Assembly (NCBI RefSeq): GCF_030555055.1
Contig: NZ_JAMOAO010000001.1
Location: 3,844,001 to 3,908,000, forward strand
DNA length: 64,000 nt
Reading direction: 5' to 3'
Origin: Nocardiopsis sp. YSL2
Lineage (GTDB): Bacteria > Actinomycetota > Actinomycetes > Streptosporangiales > Streptosporangiaceae
The notes under the pieces were generated by a model that worked only from the letters and a program-made list of their open reading frames with translations, was not told the origin of the DNA and did not search any database. Below are positions 1-8,236 of the stretch, piece after piece. The translations under genes were made by a program, and so were the position numbers. Positions within the stretch are counted from its first letter, which is position 1, and the number at the start of each line of letters is the position of its first letter.

Positions 1-286
1 CACCGCGCGCGGTCCGGGGTTCCGCACCCCGCGGCGGCCCGCGATCCGGCGCCCGTCCGGCCCGTTCCCACGTGGAAGCGGGCCGGACGTGTCGGCACTG
101 TGACCGCACACGCCGCTCCTCCTGGCCGAGGAACTCGCCGGTGTCTGGCACAATGAGTAGTCGACTAACGGTGGCGGGCCAGCCCTCTAACTAGCCAGCC
201 GCCCACGTCAGTCTCGACGGGCTTCGCAACCCCACGCGTCGAACCGTCGGACGCCGAACACCGTTCATCGGGAGAAGACCACTCCA
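1..286. other. Upstream region of rpsP, no gene seen
   Basis: No supported coding frame. The region should hold the promoter of the rpsP block. Around 141-160 the sequence TGGCACAATGAG is the only promoter-like stretch I noticed, and I cannot define -35 and -10 boxes with confidence. A GGGAGAAG ribosome binding site at 270-277 precedes the rpsP GTG. Confidence 0.4.
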
Positions 287-745
287 GTGGCTGTCAAACT
301 GAAGCTCAAGCGTATGGGCAAGATCCGTACGCCCCAGTACCGCATCATCGTCGCCGACGCCCGCAGCAAGCGGGACGGCAAGGCGATCGAGGAGATCGGC
401 AAGTACCACCCCAAGGAGCACCCGAGCCTGATCGAGGTCGACTCCGAGCGGGCCCAGTACTGGCTGTCCGTGGGCGCCCAGCCCTCCGACGCGGTCAAGG
501 TCCTCCTGCGCAAGACCGGCGACTGGCAGAAGTTCAAGGGCCTCGCCGCTCCGGCTCCGCTCAAGGTCGCCGAGGCGAAGGACCCCGAGGCCAAGGAAGC
601 CGCCTTCCAGGCCGCTCTGAAGGAGCTCGTGCTCCCGGGCGCCGAGAAGGCCACCAAGGCCAAGAAGACCGAGAAGAAGGCGGACAAGCCGGCTGAGAAG
701 CCGGCCGAGACCGCCGAGGCCGAGAAGTCCGAGGGCGAGGCCTGA
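287..745 (+). CDS. rpsP: 30S ribosomal protein S16
   Basis: Small-subunit protein that binds 16S rRNA and helps assemble the 30S body. The N-terminus ([20 protein letters not shown]) is the S16 signature, and the fold covers about residues 1-85. Residues 86-152 are a Lys/Ala/Glu-rich low-complexity tail, typical of actinobacterial S16 and longer than in E. coli (82 aa). The start is GTG at 287 with GGGAGAAG about nine bases upstream. It is the first gene of the rpsP-KH-rimM-trmD-rplS block, a conserved bacterial order. The stop is one base before the KH gene start, so the two are almost certainly co-translated. Confidence 0.97.
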   Translation: MAVKLKLKRMGKIRTPQYRIIVADARSKRDGKAIEEIGKYHPKEHPSLIEVDSERAQYWLSVGAQPSDAVKVLLRKTGDWQKFKGLAAPAPLKVAEAKDPEAKEAAFQAALKELVLPGAEKATKAKKTEKKADKPAEKPAETAEAEKSEGEA

Positions 746-746
746 C

Positions 747-989
747 GTGCTGGAAGAGGCGCTTGAGCACCTCGTGAAGGGGATCGTCGCGAACTCCGAG
801 GACGTCCAGGTGAGAGCCAAGCGGCTCCGCAAGGGCAAGGTCCTGGAGGTCCGCGTCCACGCCGACGACCTGGGCAAGGTGATCGGCCGCAACGGCCGCA
901 CCGCCAAGGCCCTCAGGACGGTCATCGGCTCGCTCGCGGGCGGCCGGTACGTCCGGGTGGACCTGCTGGACCTGCACGAAGTGCGCTGA
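747..989 (+). CDS. khpA: KH-domain RNA-binding protein (KhpA/YlqC family)
   Basis: An 80-residue protein that is essentially one KH domain. The GxxG loop is visible as GRNG at residues 47-50, within VIGRNGRTAKALR. Family members bind RNA, often as a heterodimer with KhpB (Jag), and usually sit between rpsP and rimM, as here. The GTG start lies one base after the rpsP stop and has no separate ribosome binding site, suggesting translational coupling. The length and glycine loop are normal for the family, and the identification is secure at family level. Its RNA targets cannot be read from the sequence. Confidence 0.93.
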   Translation: MLEEALEHLVKGIVANSEDVQVRAKRLRKGKVLEVRVHADDLGKVIGRNGRTAKALRTVIGSLAGGRYVRVDLLDLHEVR

Positions 990-1034
990 CGCGCCTCTCG
1001 GGGCGTCGACCGTCAGGGTCGGCGCCCCACAGCC

Positions 1035-1063
1035 GTGCCCGGGGTCGTTCCGACCCCGGGCAC
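1035..1063 (+). terminator. Hairpin between KH gene and rimM
   Basis: A perfect 13-bp GC-rich inverted repeat (GTGCCCGGGGTCG, loop TTC, then its complement) lies in the 184-bp gap before rimM. No U-run follows, as is common for actinobacterial terminators. It could attenuate or process the operon transcript and not fully stop it. Confidence 0.55.
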
Positions 1064-1173
1064 ACTGCCTCCCGAGGCCGGGGCGGCGGGTCGCGGACCC
1101 GAACCCCGCCTCCGGGTGACCCCGGCGGCACCCGGCCGACCGAGGGCGGATCTCACAGAAGGACGGAACTCCC

Positions 1174-1692
1174 ATGCGACTCGTGGTGGGCCGGATCGGC
1201 CGCGCGCACGGTATCCGCGGCGACGTCGCCGTCGACGTGCGCACCGACGACCCCGCGGCCAGGTTCGCCGTCGGAGCGGCTCTGGACACCGACCCGGCCG
1301 CCGCCGGGCCGCTGCGCGTCAGATCCACACGGCGCCACAGCGGCCGCCTGCTCGTGCGCTTCGAGGGGATCGACGACCGGGACGCGGCCGAGGCGCTGCG
1401 GGGTACCGCGCTCCTGGTGGACTCCGCCGACATCGCCCCCCTGGACGACCCGGACGAGTTCCACGACCACGAGCTGATCGGCCTCGCGGTCCGGACGGCC
1501 GCCGGTGCCGCCGTCGGTACCGTCGACGACGTCCTGCACCACGCCCAGGACCTGCTGGTCGTGACCACCGCCGAGGGTGACGAGGTGCTGGTGCCGTTCG
1601 TGGCCGCGCTGGTCCCCGAGGTCGACACCGAGCAGGGGCACATCGTCATCGACCCGCCGCCCGGCCTGCTCGACCTGCACACAGCCGACTGA
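1174..1692 (+). CDS. rimM: 16S rRNA processing protein RimM
   Basis: Assembly factor for the 30S head that binds ribosomal protein S19. The 172-residue protein has the usual two parts: an N-terminal beta-barrel RimM domain starting [20 protein letters not shown] (about residues 4-85), and a C-terminal PRC-barrel (about 95-165) with ELIGLAVR and [18 protein letters not shown] at 1174 is preceded by AGAAGGACGGAA. It lies 11 bp upstream of trmD, its usual partner, so both belong to one transcript. Length and domain order are normal. Confidence 0.95.
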   Translation: MRLVVGRIGRAHGIRGDVAVDVRTDDPAARFAVGAALDTDPAAAGPLRVRSTRRHSGRLLVRFEGIDDRDAAEALRGTALLVDSADIAPLDDPDEFHDHELIGLAVRTAAGAAVGTVDDVLHHAQDLLVVTTAEGDEVLVPFVAALVPEVDTEQGHIVIDPPPGLLDLHTAD

Positions 1693-1703
1693 ACGGGTAC
1701 GCC

Positions 1704-2483
1704 GTGCGCATCGACATCATCAGCATCTTCCCCGACTACTTCGCGCCGCTGGACCTGTCGCTGATCGGCAAGGCGCGCGCGGCCGGACGGCTCGACGTGC
1801 GCGTCCACGACCTGCGCTCGTGGACGCACGACCGGCACAACACCGTCGACGACACCCCCTACGGCGGTGGGCCCGGCATGGTGATGAAGCCCGAGCCGTG
1901 GGGCGAGGCCCTCGACGAGGTCGTCGGCGGGGAGCCCGCACGGCTGATCCTGCCCACGCCCAGCGGTCGCACGTTCCGGCAGGCCGACGCCGAGCGCCTG
2001 GCCGCCGAGCCCCGGCTGGTCTTCGGATGCGGGCGCTACGAGGGCATCGACTCGCGTGTCGCGGTGGACGCCGCCCGGCACATGCCGGTCGAGGAGGTCA
2101 GCATCGGCGACTACGTGCTCAACGGGGGCGAGTCGGCCACCCTGGTGATGGTGGAGGCGATCACACGTCTGCTGCCCGGGGTGCTGGGCAACAAGGAGTC
2201 CGCGGTCCAGGACTCGTTCGCCTCCGGTGGTATGGAACACCTGGTCGAGGGGCCGGTGTTCACCAAGCCGGCGACCTGGCGCGGCCAGGAGGTACCGCCG
2301 GTCCTGCTGTCCGGCAACCACGGCGCGGTCGACCGCTGGCGGCGCGACCAGGCGCTGCGCAAGACCGCCCGCAACCGGCCCGACCTGGTCGCGGCCACCC
2401 CGGACGAGGCATGGGACCGGCGGGACCGGGAGGTCCTCGCCGAGCAGCCCGTTCGGGACGCCGACGAACATGTGGCAAACTAG
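1704..2483 (+). CDS. trmD: tRNA (guanine37-N1)-methyltransferase TrmD
   Basis: SPOUT-fold enzyme that uses S-adenosylmethionine to methylate G37 next to the anticodon, preventing +1 frameshifts. The 259-residue protein shows the trefoil-knot SAM-binding segments [14 protein letters not shown] (residues 105-118) and [14 protein letters not shown] (130-143). Asp170 in VQDSF corresponds to the catalytic aspartate of E. coli TrmD. The C-terminal part (after about 180) is the tRNA-binding domain. GTG start 11 bp after rimM. All expected motifs are present. Confidence 0.96.
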   Translation: MRIDIISIFPDYFAPLDLSLIGKARAAGRLDVRVHDLRSWTHDRHNTVDDTPYGGGPGMVMKPEPWGEALDEVVGGEPARLILPTPSGRTFRQADAERLAAEPRLVFGCGRYEGIDSRVAVDAARHMPVEEVSIGDYVLNGGESATLVMVEAITRLLPGVLGNKESAVQDSFASGGMEHLVEGPVFTKPATWRGQEVPPVLLSGNHGAVDRWRRDQALRKTARNRPDLVAATPDEAWDRRDREVLAEQPVRDADEHVAN

Positions 2484-2639
2484 GTGAGTTCCCCCTTGGT
2501 GACCGGCGGCATCCGCATGCCGGCGGCAGGACGTCGGCCTCTGTGACGGTCACCCGGGCGGTTCGAAAGTTCAGACCCATTCCAGGGCCCTCGCCCGCGC
2601 ACCCCTGCACACAGGGGATCAGGCCGCGGAGCGCTACCG

Positions 2640-3014
2640 ATGAGGATTCGCGAGATGCACACCGCCATTCAGGAGCTGGAGAAGGCTCAGCTTCGCACCG
2701 ACGTCCCGGAGTTCCGTCCGGGTGACACGCTCAACGTTCACGTGCGCGTGACCGAGGGCACCCGTACCCGTGTCCAGGTCTTCAAGGGCGTCGTCATCCG
2801 CCGTCAGGGCGCGGGCAACCGCGAGACCTTCACCATTCGCAAGGTGAGCTACGGCGTGGGCGTGGAGCGCACCTTCCCGATCCACACCCCGGCCATCGAC
2901 AAGTACGAGGTCGCCGCCCGCGGACGCGTGCGTCGCGCCAAGCTGTACTACCTGCGCGAGCTGCGCGGGAAGGCCGCCCGTATCCGCGAGCGCCGCGAGC
3001 CCATCTCCAAGTAG
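2640..3014 (+). CDS. rplS: 50S ribosomal protein L19
   Basis: Large-subunit protein at the 30S/50S interface. The core ([20 protein letters not shown], then [15 protein letters not shown] and [20 protein letters not shown]) is unmistakable L19. Two starts are possible. ATG 2640 gives [19 protein letters not shown] (124 aa, GGAG nine bases upstream). ATG 2655 gives [12 protein letters not shown] (119 aa), closer to the usual N-terminus, with GAGG about ten bases upstream. The 156-bp gap after trmD leaves room for its own promoter or leader. Confidence 0.95.
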   Translation: MRIREMHTAIQELEKAQLRTDVPEFRPGDTLNVHVRVTEGTRTRVQVFKGVVIRRQGAGNRETFTIRKVSYGVGVERTFPIHTPAIDKYEVAARGRVRRAKLYYLRELRGKAARIRERREPISK

Positions 3015-3077
3015 TCTTCCGCGCCGTCGACGGAAACCGCGCCGCTCCCGGCGGGGAGGCAGGATAGGCTTCCGTCG

Positions 3078-3953
3078 ATGAGTGATGACGACAGGGGCCC
3101 CGGTGCCGACGGGGAGTCCGACGCGGACTCCGACCACGGCGGCCCGGAGGAGCACAGCTCCGCCACTGGCTCCCGAGTGCCACCGCACTCGGGAGCCAGT
3201 GGTGTCTCCGATGCCGATGGCCGGGAGCCTGAGGAGAGGGCGGACGCCGAGATGACCAAGTCCCAGAACAGTGCCGAGAAGGGGTCGTTCTGGAAGGAAC
3301 TCCCGATCCTGATCGTGATCGCCCTGGTGTTGGCGTTCGTGATCAGGACCTGGGTGATGCAGGCGTTCTACATCCCTTCGTCCTCGATGGAGAACACGCT
3401 CCTGATCGGGGACCGTGTGCTCGTGAACAAGCTGGTGTACCAGGTCCGCGACATCGACCGCGGCGAGGTGGTCGTCTTCGACGGCGACGGGTCATGGGAC
3501 GACCCGAACACCGTGGTGATCCCGGAGTCGAGCAACCCGGTCGCGCGCGGGTTCACGTGGGTGCAGCAGCAGCTGGGCGCCGCTCCCACGGGCAAGGAGT
3601 ACATCAAGCGCGTGATCGGCCTGCCGGGCGACGTCGTGGAGTGCTGCGACGAGCAGAACCGGGTACTGGTCAACGGGGTTCCGCTGGAGGAGGACGTGTA
3701 CCTCTATCCGGGCAGCGTGGCCAGCCACACCGAGTTCGGCCCGATCGAGGTGCCCGAGGACCACCTGTGGGTCATGGGCGACCACCGCGCGATCTCCTAC
3801 GACTCGCGGCTGAACCAGAACAACCCCGGCGGCGGAGCGGTGCCCATCGACCACGTCGTGGGGCGTGCCTTCGTGATCATCTGGCCGTTCGGCCAGGCGG
3901 GCGGGCTGGGTGTCCCCGACACCTTCGACCAGCTCAACGAGGACGAAGAGTAG
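3078..3953 (+). CDS. lepB: Signal peptidase I
   Basis: Membrane serine protease that removes signal peptides from Sec and Tat exported proteins. The frame starting at 3078 has an acidic, disordered N-terminus (1-70), one transmembrane helix (about 74-92), then box B with the nucleophile (PSSSM, Ser103), the general base Lys177 in YIKRVIGLPGD, and box E (GDHRAISYDSR, 234-244). The Ser/Lys dyad is complete. A second plausible start is ATG 3252 (residue 59), with AGGAGAGGG upstream, and it would drop the disordered tail. A perfect 18-bp inverted repeat lies inside that tail (3163-3202), so the true start is uncertain. The gene follows rplS, as in many actinobacteria. Confidence 0.95.
   Translation: MSDDDRGPGADGESDADSDHGGPEEHSSATGSRVPPHSGASGVSDADGREPEERADAEMTKSQNSAEKGSFWKELPILIVIALVLAFVIRTWVMQAFYIPSSSMENTLLIGDRVLVNKLVYQVRDIDRGEVVVFDGDGSWDDPNTVVIPESSNPVARGFTWVQQQLGAAPTGKEYIKRVIGLPGDVVECCDEQNRVLVNGVPLEEDVYLYPGSVASHTEFGPIEVPEDHLWVMGDHRAISYDSRLNQNNPGGGAVPIDHVVGRAFVIIWPFGQAGGLGVPDTFDQLNEDEE
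3163..3202 (+). repeat. Perfect 18-bp inverted repeat inside the lepB 5' end
   Basis: The 18 bases at 3163-3180 (CCACTGGCTCCCGAGTGC) are exactly complemented by 3185-3202, with a four-base loop (CACC). The predicted RNA hairpin is very stable. It lies either within the 5' coding region of lepB (start 3078) or in its leader (start 3252), where it could act as an rplS terminator or attenuator. Confidence 0.75.
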
Positions 3954-4190
3954 CGAGCACGGTCCCTGCGCGGGCCCGTGGCGGCCCTCCGGCCGACCGC
4001 CGTCCAACGAATTCCTCCCGACCGGGTACAAAAGGCCGTCCGGTGACGCATCATGGATCTCGGACCGTATTGGCGTACCCGGAGCGTGGGGCCGCCGCCC
4101 GGTGGGAACAAGCCGGGGGACGGCGGTGTCCATGTGATGAGGGGAAAGGCACACCACCAGCGGAGAGTGCTGACGAAAGCGAGCGCGTGG

Positions 4191-4517
4191 ATGAGTTCTG
4201 AGGACCTGGAGAAGTACGAGGCCGAGATGGAGCTCCAGCTCTATCGCGAGTACCGGGACGTCGTCGGGCTGTTCAGCTATGTGGTGGAGACGGAACGGCG
4301 CTTCTACCTCACCAACCACGTCGACCTCCAGCCGCGTTCCACCGAGAACGGGGAGATGTACTTCGAGGTCGGGATGGAGGACGCCTGGGTCTGGGACATG
4401 TACCGTCCGGCCCGGTTCGTCCGCAACGTCCGCGTGGTGACGTTCAAGGACGTCAACGTCGAGGAGATCACCAAGGCCGACCTGGAGCTGCCGCCCACCG
4501 AGGGCCCCGCGGACTGA
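4191..4517 (+). CDS. DUF2469 family protein
   Basis: A 108-residue protein conserved in actinobacteria and of unknown function. The N-terminus SSEDLEKYEAEMELQLYREY, then VVGLFSYVVETERRFYLTN and DAWVWDMYRPARFVRNVRVV, are the conserved blocks. It is acidic, with no signal peptide or membrane helix, so it is probably cytosolic. I chose ATG 4191 because family members begin MS(A/S)EDLEKYE. The frame is open upstream to 4053, but that extension looks non-coding. It sits between lepB and yraN, its usual place. The 237-bp gap before it shows no other gene. Confidence 0.9.
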   Translation: MSSEDLEKYEAEMELQLYREYRDVVGLFSYVVETERRFYLTNHVDLQPRSTENGEMYFEVGMEDAWVWDMYRPARFVRNVRVVTFKDVNVEEITKADLELPPTEGPAD

Positions 4518-4540
4518 TCTCCACGCCTCCGCGACCGGCG

Positions 4541-4549
4541 TTGTCCACA
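4541..4549 (+). promoter_or_regulatory. DnaA-box-like nonamer
   Basis: TTGTCCACA, the preferred DnaA box form of high-GC actinobacteria, lies in the short gap between the DUF2469 gene and yraN. It is a single copy, so it is not an origin. It could titrate DnaA, affect yraN transcription or be chance. Confidence 0.3.
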
Positions 4550-4614
4550 GGTCCACATTTCCTCTGGCGCGCCGGACGGCGATCACCGACCGTGGTAACG
4601 GGAGGTGGTCGCCG

Positions 4615-4980
4615 GTGGACCGACGGGCGAGGGGCCGACAGGAACTGGGCAGGCGCGGCGAGGACGTGGCCGTGGCCTTCCTCGAACGCGTCGGCCTGCG
4701 CGTGGTGGACCGCAACTGGCGGATCCCCGCGGGGGAGATCGACATCGTCGCCCGGGACGGCCGCACACTGGTCGTCGCCGAGGTCAAGACGCGTACCTCG
4801 GTGCGGTACGGCCACCCGGTCGAGGCCGTCACCCCCACCCGGCGGCGCAGACTGCGCCGTCTCGGTCGCGCGTGGGCCGACCGGCACCGCGTTCCCGCCC
4901 GGCCGCTGAGGGTGGACGGCGTCGGCGTGCTCATCCTGGACGGCCGCGTGTTCGTCTCCCATGAGCGGGGGATGACGTGA
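4615..4980 (+). CDS. yraN: YraN family (UPF0102) putative endonuclease
   Basis: A 121-residue protein of the UPF0102 family, which has a restriction-endonuclease-like fold. The conserved core is visible: GEDVAVAFLE (15-24), then GEIDIVARDGRTLVVAEVKTR (40-60), supplying the acidic residues and the ExK pair expected of that fold. GTG 4615 has a strong GGGAGGTGG upstream. Its stop overlaps the yifB start (TGATG), so it is translationally coupled to yifB. The biochemical role of the family is not settled, and nuclease activity is inferred from fold. Confidence 0.88.
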   Translation: MDRRARGRQELGRRGEDVAVAFLERVGLRVVDRNWRIPAGEIDIVARDGRTLVVAEVKTRTSVRYGHPVEAVTPTRRRRLRRLGRAWADRHRVPARPLRVDGVGVLILDGRVFVSHERGMT

Positions 4981-6503
4981 TGACGCTCGCCCGCACCCAC
5001 TGCGTCACCCTGCTGGGCGTACGCGGCCACGTCGTCGAGGTGGAGGTCCACCTGGGCGGCGGGGATCCCGGGGTGACCATGGTGGGTCTGCCGGACACGG
5101 CTCTGAGGGAGGCCCGCGACCGGGTCCGCGCCGCCCTCGTCAACAGCGGAGAGTCCTGGCCCACCGGCCAGATCACCGTCAGCCTGTCCCCGGCCAGCCT
5201 GCCCAAGTCCGGCAGCCTCTTCGACCTCGCCATCGCGGGCGCGGTGCTCGCCGCCGCCGGAGAGGTGCCCCCGGACCGGTTGGAGGGCACCGTCCTCATC
5301 GCCGAGCTCGGCCTTGACGGCCGGGCCAGGCCGGTTCCCGGCGTGCTCCCGGCGGTGGTGTCGGCCATCGAGCAGGGCCACGGCCGCTTCGTCGTCGCGC
5401 ACGGCAACGCGGAGGAGGCCCGGCTGGTGCCGGACGCCGAGGTGGTCCCGGTGGGCAACCTGATGGAGCTGTGCGACTGGCTGCGCGGCGGCGAACCGCC
5501 CCCGGACCCGCCGCGGGCCGGGGTGCCCCGCCCGCGCGAGGCCGCCGACGGCGGGCCGGACCTGGCCGACGTCCTGGGGCAGCCGGTGGCCCGGCGCGCC
5601 GTGGAGATCGCCGCGGCGGGCGGGCACAACCTGATGATGCTCGGTTCACCGGGGACCGGGAAGTCCCTGCTCGCCGAACGGCTGCCCACGGTCCTGCCGG
5701 AGCTGGGCCCCGCGGAGGCGCTGGAGGCCACGGCCATCCATTCGGTGGCCGGCATGCTCCCCGCGGGCTCGCCCCTGGTCACCAGGCCGCCGTTCGCGGC
5801 CCCGCACCACACCTCCAGCCGGGCCGCGATCATCGGCGGCGGCAGCGGCTACCCCAGTCCGGGATGGGTGTCCAAGGCCCATCGGGGCGTGCTGTTCGTC
5901 GATGAGGCCCCGCAGTTCGGCCGCGGCGTCCTGGACTCCCTGCGCGAACCGCTCGAACGCGGAGAGGTCGTCCTGGCCCGGGCCGCCTCCACGGTGTCGT
6001 TCCCGGCCCGCTTCCAGTTGGTGATGGCGGCCAATCCCTGTCCGTGCGCCAAACCGGGGACCCTGTGCACCTGCCCGGCGGGAGAGCGCCGACGGTACTT
6101 CTCCCGCCTGTCCGGGCCCCTGCTGGACCGGATCGACCTCAAGGTGGAGCTGCAACCGGTGGCCCGCGCCGAGCTGCTCGCGGACCGGGCCTTCGCGGAG
6201 TCCTCCGCGGTGGTCGCGGCCCGGGTGGGGAAGGCGCGGAGCAGAGCCGCCGCTCGCCTGGCGCATACTCCGTGGTCGACCAACGCGGAGATCCCGGGGG
6301 CCCGGTTGCGCCGGGAGTTCCCGGTGGAGCCGGCCGCCGTGCGGGTGCTGGGCCGTGCCATGGACCAGGGACTGATCAGCGCGCGGGGCGTCGACCGTGC
6401 GTTGAGGGTCGCCTGGACCCTAGCCGACCTCGCCGAACGCGACCGACCCGGTGAGGCGGAGGTGACCTATGCCTTCGCCCTGTGGTCGGGCCGGGCCTGG
6501 TGA
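4980..6503 (+). CDS. yifB: YifB/ComM family Mg-chelatase-like AAA+ ATPase
   Basis: AAA+ protein related to ComM, a helicase that promotes branch migration during integration of transformed DNA. From ATG 4980 it is 507 aa: an N-terminal ribosomal-S5-like ChlI domain (1-165), Walker A GSPGTGKS (222-229), Walker B VLFVDEA (304-310), a cysteine cluster at 354, 356, 363 and 365, and a C-terminal Mg-chelatase domain. GTG 4977 is an alternative start three bases upstream. The ATG overlaps the yraN stop by one base. It lies immediately before dprA, another DNA-uptake-associated gene, which fits a shared role in recombination. The metal-chelatase label is historical. Confidence 0.93.
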   Translation: MTLARTHCVTLLGVRGHVVEVEVHLGGGDPGVTMVGLPDTALREARDRVRAALVNSGESWPTGQITVSLSPASLPKSGSLFDLAIAGAVLAAAGEVPPDRLEGTVLIAELGLDGRARPVPGVLPAVVSAIEQGHGRFVVAHGNAEEARLVPDAEVVPVGNLMELCDWLRGGEPPPDPPRAGVPRPREAADGGPDLADVLGQPVARRAVEIAAAGGHNLMMLGSPGTGKSLLAERLPTVLPELGPAEALEATAIHSVAGMLPAGSPLVTRPPFAAPHHTSSRAAIIGGGSGYPSPGWVSKAHRGVLFVDEAPQFGRGVLDSLREPLERGEVVLARAASTVSFPARFQLVMAANPCPCAKPGTLCTCPAGERRRYFSRLSGPLLDRIDLKVELQPVARAELLADRAFAESSAVVAARVGKARSRAAARLAHTPWSTNAEIPGARLRREFPVEPAAVRVLGRAMDQGLISARGVDRALRVAWTLADLAERDRPGEAEVTYAFALWSGRAW

Positions 6504-6616
6504 GGGTGTGCCCCGGGTTCGGTGGGCGGCCCGGCGTGGTGCGGCGGGGACGGACAGACGGTGCCGGGGTCAGGGTCAGGGCACGGGGTGACGGTGCGGG
6601 AGACGGGGGGAGTGAC

Positions 6617-7777
6617 GTGACGGTACGCGCTGAGGAGGAGGCCGACGCCCGGGCACGGGCGTGCCTCACGGTGGTGGCGCCACCGGGGGACCCGTGGCTG
6701 GGGGAGCTGCTCGCGGAATACGGCGCGGCGCGGGTGTGGGCCGACCTCGTGGCGGGCGGGCCCGCGCCGCCGGCACCGCACGAGGAGGGGGCTCCGGGCG
6801 GCCCGGAGGAGCCGGCGCGGCTGGAGCGGCGCTGGGCACGCTGGAGTGCCCGAGCGGGACGGGTGGACCCGGACGGCCTGCTCAGCGACTCGGCGGAGGC
6901 GGGGATCCGCTTCGTGGCGCCGGGCGACCCGGAATGGCCGGGACGGCTGGAGTCGCTGGACCTGCCCGGCGGACGGCGCTCGCACGGCCTGTGGGTACGC
7001 GGCCGGGGCGACCTGCGCCACCTGTGCCTGCGCTCGGCGGCGCTGGTGGGGGCGCGGGCGGCGACGCCCTACGGCGAGCACGTCGCCGCGGAGCTGGCCT
7101 ACGGGCTGGCCGAGCGCTCCGTGGTCGTGGTCTCCGGCGGGGCGTACGGCATCGACGGTGCCGCGCACCGGGCCGCGCAGGCCGCCGGAACCACCGTGGT
7201 GGTCCTCGCCTGCGGGTTGGACGTGAGCTATCCGCGCGGACACGCCGGACTGTTCGCGGACGTGGCACGGCGCGGGGTGCTGGTGAGCGAGCGGCCGGTG
7301 CGCTCCACGCCGCGGGCCCCGGACTTCCTGATCCGCAATCGGCTGATCGCGGCGCTCACCCCGGGCACCGTGGTGGTGGAGGCCGGTCGGCGCAGCGGAG
7401 CGCTCAACACCGCCGCGCACGCCACGGAGCTCAACCGTGCGTTGATGGCTGTTCCCGGCCCGGTCACCTCGGCGCTGTCCGTGGGCTGCCACATGCTCCT
7501 GCGCGACTGGCAGGCCACCTGCGTGACCTGCGCCGACGACGTGGTCGCCCAGGTGGTGCCGCTGGGGGAGGAGCGAGCGGGGACGCCCCGCCTGGAGGCC
7601 GCGCTGGACGCCGACACCCGACGGGTGCTGCACGCGGTGCCCCGCAGGGGCGCGGGCACCGCGACGATCGCGGCGCGCAGCGAGGGCACTCTGGAGGGCA
7701 CGATGCGCGCGCTGGGGATGCTGGCCGCCGCCGGCCTGGTGGAGCGGTGCCCGACCGGCTGGCGGACCTCGCGGTGA
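6617..7777 (+). CDS. dprA: DNA-processing protein DprA
   Basis: Single-strand DNA binding protein that loads RecA onto incoming DNA. The Rossmann-like core shows SGGAYGIDGAAHRAAQ (173-188), GLDVSYPRGHAGLF, then SERP and FLIRNRLIAALTPGTVVVEA, the DprA signature order. A C-terminal winged-helix segment (EGTLEGTMRALGMLAAAGLVER) follows. I start at GTG 6617 because GGGGGGAG lies four bases upstream. The frame is open back into yifB but that part looks non-coding. The result is 386 aa. Natural competence is not established for most actinobacteria that carry this gene, so a recombination role is also possible. Confidence 0.94.
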   Translation: MTVRAEEEADARARACLTVVAPPGDPWLGELLAEYGAARVWADLVAGGPAPPAPHEEGAPGGPEEPARLERRWARWSARAGRVDPDGLLSDSAEAGIRFVAPGDPEWPGRLESLDLPGGRRSHGLWVRGRGDLRHLCLRSAALVGARAATPYGEHVAAELAYGLAERSVVVVSGGAYGIDGAAHRAAQAAGTTVVVLACGLDVSYPRGHAGLFADVARRGVLVSERPVRSTPRAPDFLIRNRLIAALTPGTVVVEAGRRSGALNTAAHATELNRALMAVPGPVTSALSVGCHMLLRDWQATCVTCADDVVAQVVPLGEERAGTPRLEAALDADTRRVLHAVPRRGAGTATIAARSEGTLEGTMRALGMLAAAGLVERCPTGWRTSR

Positions 7778-7868
7778 GGGCCGAGTACGGCCGCGCGCCG
7801 ACACGGGCGCGCCTCGCCCGGCGTCGGAACCCGGTACCGGTGACCCGGGCCGGGCCGCGGGAAATGGG

Positions 7869-7874
7869 TACGTT
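7869..7874 (+). promoter_or_regulatory. Putative -10 box of a leaderless Rid transcript
   Basis: TACGTT ends six bases before the Rid gene ATG at 7881, and no Shine-Dalgarno sequence is present. That spacing puts the transcription start at or next to the A of the ATG, the usual layout of leaderless actinobacterial mRNAs. Confidence 0.45.
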
Positions 7875-7880
7875 GGACTT

Positions 7881-8234
7881 ATGGCCAAAGCGTACAGTGA
7901 TGCCCGCGTGGCGGACGGCCCCCTGCTCTTCGTCTCCGGACAGACCCCTCAGGCACCCGACGGCGGCATCGCCGGCGACATCGTCGGCCAGACCCGGCAG
8001 ATCTTTCGCAACATGGAGACGGTGCTGGCCGCCCACGGCGCCGACCTCACCCACCTGGTCAAGCTCACCTACTACCTGCGGCACGTCGCGGATCTGGACG
8101 GGCTCCGTCCGGCCCTGATCGACTGCCTGCCGGACGGGCCCCGCCCGGCGGGCACGCTGGTGGAGGTCAACGGGTTCGTCGATCCCCGCTTCCTCGTGGA
8201 GATCGACGCCGTCGCCTGCCTGCCCCGGAGCTGA
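7881..8234 (+). CDS. RidA/YjgF/Rid family protein
   Basis: A 117-residue Rid (YER057c/YjgF/UK114) protein. The family hydrolyses reactive enamine/imine intermediates made by PLP enzymes. Motifs visible are LLFVSGQTPQAPDGGIAGDI near the N-terminus, and GTLVEVNGFVDPRFLVEIDAV near the C-terminus. The arginine of E. coli RidA that holds the substrate carboxylate (within VARLPKD) has no clear match here, so this is probably another Rid subfamily, with uncertain deaminase activity. The stop is two bases before the Xer recombinase start, so the two are likely co-transcribed. Confidence 0.85.
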   Translation: MAKAYSDARVADGPLLFVSGQTPQAPDGGIAGDIVGQTRQIFRNMETVLAAHGADLTHLVKLTYYLRHVADLDGLRPALIDCLPDGPRPAGTLVEVNGFVDPRFLVEIDAVACLPRS

Positions 8235-8236
8235 CC

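Noticed and set aside
3910-4137. Short open frame after lepB
   Set aside because: Overlaps the lepB 3' end and the DUF2469 leader, with no family match.
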